Assembly: GCA_040954595.2 (NCBI GenBank) | Contig: JBECUI020000027.1 | Span: 1-64,000, forward strand | From: Balanoglossus misakiensis | Lineage: Eukaryota; Hemichordata | Reading direction: 5' to 3' | Length of the DNA: 64,000 nt | Shown: one piece after another, positions 58,319-64,000 of the stretch | Layout: each line of letters starts with the position of its first letter | Numbering within the stretch: the first letter of the stretch is position 1 | Notes under the pieces: model-generated | The model's database searches: none | What the model was told of the DNA's origin: nothing | The model's input: only the letters and a program-made list of their open reading frames with translations | Position numbers and translations under genes: made by a program

Positions 58319-58812
58319 TGTGGTTTCGCTTCTTCAGATCTGATTCGTTTCTTTCTGTGTATGACATTGAAAAGGCTTTCCAATGTATAGATGAACATCA
58401 TTGAAAAACCGACTGGTATTGCTAAAAAGACATAGCCCATTGTGATTCTTACAGCAGGTGATTTCTGGGTCATATTACTTTGAATAAGTGCTACACTCGA
58501 TACCACGACTATCGCCATGAATAATAGCAACAGTACAGAAACAAACATTCCTAAAAATATCTCTTTCTATCAGACAGAAGAGCCGTAAAAATAGTCGACA
58601 CCGATGTGTGCACCCCGTTTCGTTGCTATTGAGGCACCAATGAACACAACCCAAATAAACGCATACCTGGAGACTTCTTCACTCCAGAAAAGTGGACTAC
58701 CTATCACGTAACGAAACAACACTTGCATAAAGATCGAAACGACCATGATGCTGGTGGCGAGAGTCAGCAAGGTATAAGCCACAATGTCGATAACAGGTAT
58801 TAATTTACTCAT
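58315..58812 (-). pseudogene. TRAP transporter small permease DctQ, two frameshifts
   Basis: First part (58570-58812) has four-helix DctQ features (VLFRYVIGSPLFWSEEVSRYAFIWVVFIGA; RGAHIGVDYF). The rest (58315-58548) is in another frame. The breaks fit an extra T in a T5 run near 58588 and a missing A near 58570. Overlaps the dctM start (ATGA). Confidence 0.85.
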
Positions 58813-58907
58813 GTCTTATCCTACCTCAGGAATCCCGAAAGCCGTATAACTGTGATATCAAGGAATGGCCGGCATACTCCTGATTCGGAGTGTGCCGGCT
58901 GCGGGAT

Positions 58908-59902
58908 CTATTTAATAAGATTCATAATTTCCGGACCGATTTCGGACCGATATTGTTCCATTACAGGCGCACAGCTTCTGTGAACGCAGCTTTATCGACA
59001 GTATTGATCTTCATGCCCATGGCCTCGAGTTCTTTGAGAAACTCCGCCTGAGCTTCTCTATCTCGTGCCATTTCCATTTCCTGAAGCTTCTTGCCAGCTT
59101 CGATCAGATATTCCTGAAGATCCACAGGGAAGTGTTTCGTAGACTTTCTTGCTGATGGCCCCACAACTCCCGGCGGAGCAAAGTGCTCGGTCATCGAATA
59201 GTATTGAGTTACCTCGAAGAACTTGTCATTGAGCACGTTTCCAGGGGCGTTTTCCGCACCATCCATCACTCTTTGATTAATGGCTGTATACAATTCGGAA
59301 TAGGCCATAGGAGTTGCGGAAGCTCCCATCGCATTGAGCGTGGAAACCATCAGGGGGCTTTCCATAACTCGGATCTTCAGACCATTGAGATCGTCCGGTG
59401 TGTAGATAGGACGCTCAGAGTTAAATACGCTCCGGAAACCATTGGTAAACCAGGCCAAGCCAATGATTCCTTCCTTTTCCAGGCGATCAAATAGAGCCTG
59501 ACCGAGCTCACCATTTAGAGACTCTTCAATCTGATCAAAACTCTGGAAGACATAAGGAAGACCAACAACCATGAACTGAGGGATGAAGCCACTTATCGGA
59601 CCGGTAGACGTCTGACACATATCCACAGTCCCCAGTTTCATACCTTCAATGTATTCCCGTTCCCCACCCAGCTGGGCACTATCGAAAACAGTCAGAATCA
59701 ATCTTCCGGCGGTTTCTTCCTTGACCATTGCCGCCCATTCTCTCATCACAACATTGTGCAGATGAGAAGGTCCGGAAATGCTGCCAATACTGAGTTCATA
59801 AACATCTTTATCGCTGCTTACGCTGCTTCCCTTAGCAAAGGCAAAGCTCGCAAGTGCAAGAAGCAACAACATAGAGACAAGGAACATTTTTCCTATTTTC
59901 AT
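58908..59902 (-). CDS. TRAP transporter substrate-binding protein DctP
   Basis: Signal peptide MKIGKMFLVSMLLLLALASFAFA, then family features (GPSHLHNVVMREWAAMVKEE, GMKLGTVDMCQTSTGPI, GLKIRVMESPLMVSTLNAMGASATPMAYSELYTAINQRVMDGAEN with the ligand-binding Arg). The open frame stops at 58961. One missing base near 58971 would restore an ordinary tail (APVMEQYRSEIGPEIMNLIK) to a TAG at 58908. Probably binds an organic acid or dipeptide-like compound. The first part is duplicated at 34.3 kb. Confidence 0.9.
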
Positions 59903-61108
59903 ATAGACACTCCTATTTTTATTTGAACACTCTTATTTTTTCCATCTTGCGCAGGCAAATAATTCTCTAAGACCAATAAGCAGATGTCTGCATCGAGTCC
60001 CGACGACAATCAACCACTAAACTTGCTCAAATACCTCCATGGCACCTCCTCCTTATTGAAATTATTCTTCTGCACACATGGAAAAACTCACTAAAAAATG
60101 TCATCGTAAATAATCTGATTCAATGAACGACAGCCCTTCGCTTCAACCACAACTTCCACTTCCGATCTCAGTCCTCCAAAGAAGAAACCATGAAGATCAA
60201 ATTTCACCCCCAAGACCATTCCAGGCTCAAGGAGAAAATTGGAATCTTTGTCGAGATTGGGCCATTCGACGATGTCTAGACCCACGCCATGTCCAACGGC
60301 TCGCAATCCTTGTGCATATTTCATGAACTCCTCGCGATAACCGGCTTTAGTAGATTTTTTAAGGAAGTAATCGTAAACATGTGAAGCTGGATCACCTGGT
60401 TGAATATGTTCAATAACCCCCCGCAATATTTCCAATCCAGTCTTGTAGGGTTTCTCGGCATCCCGAGGTATTTCTTCACAGAACACTGTCACCGCCGTAT
60501 CGGCGCAGTAGCAGTTCAGCAATGGATTGACATCGATAAGTACTGGCTCACTAGGCAGAATTATTTTGTCCGACGGCCGCCATGTCGGTTTCATGGTGTT
60601 GATGCCGGCCGACAAGATTGTGGCGCTTCCAATGACTCCACCAACTTTGCGGATTTCAAATTCTGCAACAGCAGCCAGCTCTGTCTCCGATATTGGGCCC
60701 TGAGACAACCGTTTGATTGCGGCTCTGAGAGAGGTGTCAGCTAGCCTGCCAGCGTTTTCCATTAGCTGAATTTCTGCCGGACTTTTAATAACTCTCATAG
60801 AATTTACAATGTCATCGGATTGGACAAAGTTGCTGCTATCGACTAAAGGTTCCAGTCGCTTGCCATACTTCATCGGAAGCAGAGACTCACCGACGAGACC
60901 GGTCTTCAGCCTTCTCCCCAAACTTTTCTTTTTTTCGGCAAAGAAGTCATGTAGGGTTTCAATGGACCGGATATCAGAAATCCAAGAGATATCTTCGGCA
61001 ACCTTGGCGTTTATTTTACCTAGAAAAAGAGTGGCTTCTCCAACCCGAGGAATGAAAACACCCTGTGGCGATTCTTCAATAACATTGACCGGGAAATAGT
61101 CTGAAAAA
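59516..61108. repeat. Duplicated block B (original of block A at 34272-35846)
   Basis: The intact context (full dctP and M24 genes, contiguous regulator) marks this as the parental copy. It carries a ~20-base direct repeat in the dctP leader (ACACTCCTATTTTT / ACACTCTTATTTTT) that is collapsed in block A. Confidence 0.93.
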
Positions 61109-61239
61109 TAACTTGTATATCCAGGACGATACTCGTCCGAGAAGACTAAAAGAACGTCTAGTCCCCGCTCTTCAAGTATGCTCTGAACGTGAGTAACTCT
61201 TTTTCGAAATGCTAATTCTGGCAGTCCTGAAAAACCCAT
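60091..61239 (-). CDS. M24-family peptidase/creatinase homologue
   Basis: 382 residues, pita-bread fold. N-terminal creatinase-like domain (1-150), then the M24 domain: D-x10-D in LIDVNPLLNCYCAD, His in GHGVGLD, last Glu in GLRSEVEV. The expected first Glu (IEPG) reads VKFDLHG instead, so one metal ligand is lost. Could act as a creatinase-like hydrolase without metal, or be an altered Xaa-Pro dipeptidase. It lies between the GntR gene (28-base overlap) and the TRAP genes; its substrate may be what the TRAP system imports. Confidence 0.85.
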   Translation of the reverse strand: MGFSGLPELAFRKRVTHVQSILEERGLDVLLVFSDEYRPGYTSYFSDYFPVNVIEESPQGVFIPRVGEATLFLGKINAKVAEDISWISDIRSIETLHDFFAEKKKSLGRRLKTGLVGESLLPMKYGKRLEPLVDSSNFVQSDDIVNSMRVIKSPAEIQLMENAGRLADTSLRAAIKRLSQGPISETELAAVAEFEIRKVGGVIGSATILSAGINTMKPTWRPSDKIILPSEPVLIDVNPLLNCYCADTAVTVFCEEIPRDAEKPYKTGLEILRGVIEHIQPGDPASHVYDYFLKKSTKAGYREEFMKYAQGLRAVGHGVGLDIVEWPNLDKDSNFLLEPGMVLGVKFDLHGFFFGGLRSEVEVVVEAKGCRSLNQIIYDDIF

Positions 61240-61910
61240 CTACCTACTCCCAATTTGCTGGTATTTTGCGAAGAAAATTCCTTCACAACTCTCTCATAGT
61301 GTTGTCGAATGAGCTTTGATAGAGTCTGAATGTCTTTAGATTCAAGATTCTCTACAATTTGTCTATGCTCGCTTATATCAACTTCTCTGATACCAAAGGA
61401 TGACTCGACGAGATTTAAATACCTGTTACTCAAATCCAAGAGGTTATCCAGCATATCCGGTAGATGAGTAATCCCCGAGGTTTCGACAAGACCTCTGTGG
61501 AACAATTTGTTCAGAGACCGAAATTTTTCCATTAGTTCATCATCATCCTGACCCATGGATTGCTGAATTTCCCGCATCTCATCTGTCAGCTTGTAGAGAT
61601 CAGCTATGTTCGACTCCGTAATATTCTTCACTACTATAGGGAGTGCCTGGATGGTTAGCATTTCTCTAAGGAGCATTAAGTCTTCAAGCTCCTTGAGGCT
61701 CATGGGAGAGACGCTGTAGCCCTGATGCGGTATTTTGTGGACAAAACCTTCTTTTTCCAGTCGATTCAATGCTTCCCTGATGGGCATGACGCTTAGGTCG
61801 AGTTTGTCGGTCAGAATATTCAGGACTAGACGCTGATTCGGGCCCCACTCCCCTGCGAGAAGTAGCTTCTTCAGCTCTTCGTATGCAAACTCTGCCTTTG
61901 TTTTAATCAT
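61212..61910 (-). CDS. GntR/FadR-family transcriptional regulator
   Basis: 232 residues. N-terminal winged HTH (LNILTDKLDLSVMPIREALNRLEKEGFV), C-terminal FCD ligand domain (LLREMLTIQALPIVV; FHRGLVETSGITHLPDML; EHRQIVENLESKDI). First gene of the run leading into the M24 and TRAP genes, so it presumably controls them. Confidence 0.9.
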   Translation of the reverse strand: MIKTKAEFAYEELKKLLLAGEWGPNQRLVLNILTDKLDLSVMPIREALNRLEKEGFVHKIPHQGYSVSPMSLKELEDLMLLREMLTIQALPIVVKNITESNIADLYKLTDEMREIQQSMGQDDDELMEKFRSLNKLFHRGLVETSGITHLPDMLDNLLDLSNRYLNLVESSFGIREVDISEHRQIVENLESKDIQTLSKLIRQHYERVVKEFSSQNTSKLGVGRWVFQDCQN

Positions 61911-62910
61911 ATTACCATCTCTTGATATGCGATTAGGACATCATGGCATGAAAGGACTAGACCGTCAAGGATTTTATCAAATATTTTATCAAATATTTGA
62001 TCCTTGGCCCATTGGCCCTCAGGTTCAGCGCTAAGCGCCTGCCGTAGCTTTTTGCTTCTAGGATGATTTCAGGCCGTGGTGTAGCTTCACAGGAAGGGAT
62101 CTTCATGCGCTTTTCTTGGACCGAGATTGCTGGCGCCAGTATTGACATCTTGTGGTTTTTAGTTGGGTTGATTATTGGGATTTGAATAGTGGGATAGATT
62201 CTACATTCGGGGAAGACTCTGCCCGCACTATGGAGATCAACTACCTGCCTCTGTTCGTATATCATATTCATGAATGATAATGAGCTCATGGCAATGCGGT
62301 CGGCATCAAATGAGTTCCTGCGCAAGGTCTTCCTACTTAAAATTCCATGGGTTGACGAATATTCTAGAAGGCAAGCAGTCTCAGGGGGATGCCTAGATCC
62401 AATACAAAGAAGCGTGAACCAATGGCTCTAATCACGTGCGGAACTCAAACCAGGTAGCGCATAATACGTTTCGCACATTTTTGGAGGGGGTAAAAATTGA
62501 TTCCATAAATCTTAAAGGTATGTGATACGTGAGCAACTTATCCTGCTGGATAGCTTTTGAGGACAGGTTTAGTTTGTTCCAAGCACAGCACTATGGGCAG
62601 GCAGGTACACGTAGACCGGGCCCTCCTGCTTCAAGGTCTATGCTTAATTCTCCAAGTGTCTTAAGTCTTTTGGCTAGTACTCTCTGTTTTCCTGCTCTCC
62701 TTCTATTGGAAGAAAAGAAGAAGTTTCAGCAATGGTTTTTACGACTCTACGTTCCCCCACAGCTATAAAAAGATTGCTAAGATCGGTAAGATAAGAAGAT
62801 TCTTCTTATCTACAAAGGTAAAATACGGTTAATCGTAACGTGCATTCGAATAATCCTGCGTATGTAACGAAAATTCTTGAGACGTCAACATGGAGAAGAA
62901 AGGTACCGGC
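61911..62910. other. One-kilobase gap, no convincing gene
   Basis: A 122-codon minus frame (61957-62325) has no family resemblance and no clear ribosome site. ATTTTATCAAAT is directly repeated near 61973-61996. A hairpin GATAAGAAGA-TTC-TTCTTATC lies near 62790-62810. The region may contain decayed mobile DNA but I cannot show it. Confidence 0.4.
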
Positions 62911-64000
62911 ATGATGGAAACTTTGTATGAAAACGGCAATCTGCTCACCATGGACCCGGAGCATCCTCATGCCGAAGCACTCCTGGTCAGGGGAGAACAC
63001 ATTGTCTACGTTGGAAACAGCAGAACGGCCCAGGGCCTTATGGGGCCTGGAACCTCCCGGGTAGATCTTGCTGGAGACACCCTTATCCCAGGCTTTAACG
63101 ACAACCATATCCATAGCGTATTTGCCGGCCGCCGCTACAGTAGCTTGGATCTTTCAGGTCTGGATCTTTACCAGATCATTGACGCTTTAAAAGATTTCTA
63201 TCCTCAACCCCGTCCAAGACAGCTTCTGGAAGGGGCAAACTGGGACTACCCTTGCTGTCCCCGGCCTGACAAGAGTGCACTAGACCAAGCCTTCCCCCAT
63301 AACCCAGTCATCCTCAGTCAGTATGGGGGGCATGGCATATGGGCAAATTCTCTTGGACTCCGGCTTATGGGTATCTTTCACTGGTCAAAAGATCCCCCAG
63401 GCGGCAAGATCTTCAGAAACGAAGAGGGAGAACCCACTGGTATAGTGCAAGAACCAAAACATATTGGCATGGGGCTCATTCGCCATGCTTTACGGTATTG
63501 GGGGAGGAGATGGGCCTATGAGCAATTGATGGTTTCGTTAAGACTCTTCCGCCAAGTAGGCATTACCAGCGTCCAGGATAATACCTGGTTCCCTCCCCAC
63601 GTTCAGGCCCTTAAGGCTCTGGCTGAGAAGGGACTTTTGACAAGCAGGTTTTCTTGCTGGCATTTGGGAATAGTGCCCCTGCTCGATGCCCTTATGAGAT
63701 TCCAGCAGTTTCGCCCCCCTCTTTATGGCAGAGGCCCGATAAAGTATTTTTTAGATGGGACTTTTTCTTCTCGTAGCGCCTGGCTCACTCAAGACTACAA
63801 TGATAGCCTAGGGAGCTCCGGCCAGGGTAAAAATAGACAGACTATTCTCCGGTGGCTCCGAATTTTGAACAGGCGAGGTCGGCAAGGGGCCTTTCATGCC
63901 ATTGGCGACAGGGCTGTAAAAACTTTTTTAGATGCCTTGGCCATCCTCTATAAACAACACCCCGAAGCTCGGAAGCTCCGCTTCAGGCTGGAACATGCTC
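62911..64000 (+). CDS. YtcJ-type amidohydrolase (amidohydrolase family 3), 5' part, runs off the window
   Basis: 363 codons are open to the window end. Typical features: IPGFNDNHIHS with the metal-binding HxH, PGGKIFRNEEGEPTGIV, GITSVQDNTW, KYFLDGTFSSRSAW, and FHAIGDRAV, then RFRLEHA. These match predicted metal-dependent hydrolases of the YtcJ group, whose substrates are largely unknown. ATG at 62911 chosen (AAAGG upstream); an in-frame ATG at 62890 is possible. More G+C-rich than the centre of the window. Confidence 0.88.
   Translation, partial: MMETLYENGNLLTMDPEHPHAEALLVRGEHIVYVGNSRTAQGLMGPGTSRVDLAGDTLIPGFNDNHIHSVFAGRRYSSLDLSGLDLYQIIDALKDFYPQPRPRQLLEGANWDYPCCPRPDKSALDQAFPHNPVILSQYGGHGIWANSLGLRLMGIFHWSKDPPGGKIFRNEEGEPTGIVQEPKHIGMGLIRHALRYWGRRWAYEQLMVSLRLFRQVGITSVQDNTWFPPHVQALKALAEKGLLTSRFSCWHLGIVPLLDALMRFQQFRPPLYGRGPIKYFLDGTFSSRSAWLTQDYNDSLGSSGQGKNRQTILRWLRILNRRGRQGAFHAIGDRAVKTFLDALAILYKQHPEARKLRFRLEHA

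Noticed and set aside
62529-62768. 79-codon plus frame that could be a transposase start
   Set aside because: Only weak resemblance to transposase N-termini and no continuation; not enough to call.

Overview
The window looks like part of a spirochaete chromosome (Spirochaeta/Sediminispirochaeta-like). The reasons are an lptC-lptA-lptB-rpoN cluster, many sugar ABC transporters whose binding proteins carry the SxSGxQE-type N-termini common in that phylum, YesN/YesM two-component regulators, and IS481- and IS256-type remnants. This placement is inference; there is no rRNA or marker gene here to settle it. Base composition is patchy: about 3-11 kb and 58-64 kb are clearly richer in G+C than the AT-rich blocks at 28-34 kb and 48-56 kb, which suggests accessory DNA spliced into an older backbone.

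Layout. 0-2.8 kb: an envelope-lipid export cluster (lptC, lptA, lptB) and rpoN on the minus strand, with four single-base frameshifts, all at short T runs. 3.4-11.4 kb: sulfate activation genes (cysD, a cysN-cysC fusion), a cysteate synthase and an alpha-oxoamine synthase packed into one minus-strand operon, with a ketoreductase-like SDR just upstream and a two-domain VOC protein meeting the operon tail-to-tail. Together they match the steps expected for a sulfonolipid (capnine-type) pathway and are the most interesting system in the window. 11.7-13 kb: tRNA-Leu and an IS element with a broken transposase. 13-18.3 kb: AraC regulator, sugar ABC importer and a cytoplasmic sulfatase. 18.3-28.4 kb: a decaying zone with an SDR remnant, AraC regulator, alpha/beta hydrolase, IS remnants, a clipped tRNA-His, a threonine synthase with an internal deletion, an intact aspartate kinase, half of a nucleoside-type permease, a 10 x 11-bp repeat in front of a 5'-nucleotidase lipoprotein, and a sulfatase pseudogene. 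28.5-33.6 kb: a PotABCD-type ABC operon that includes an amidohydrolase.

34.2-37.7 kb is a mosaic of duplicated fragments: a TRAP binding protein/M24 peptidase piece copied from 59.5-61.1 kb, an IS256 fragment, and the 3' end of a GH127 gene plus a 158-bp tandem array copied from 45.9-47.9 kb. 38-47.9 kb: YesN-YesM, a sugar ABC importer and an intact GH127 glycosidase, followed by a second tandem array. This operon therefore sits between two long direct repeats. 48-56.9 kb: DeoR regulator, FbpABC-type transporter, a GDPD-family phosphodiesterase and an inositol-monophosphatase-family enzyme, then a Na/Pi cotransporter; phosphodiester salvage is the simplest reading. 57-61.9 kb: a TRAP transporter (DctM and DctQ frameshifted, DctP nearly complete), an M24 peptidase homologue and a GntR/FadR regulator. 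The window ends inside a YtcJ-type amidohydrolase.

All calls are from reading the sequence and translated proteins. No database search was run.
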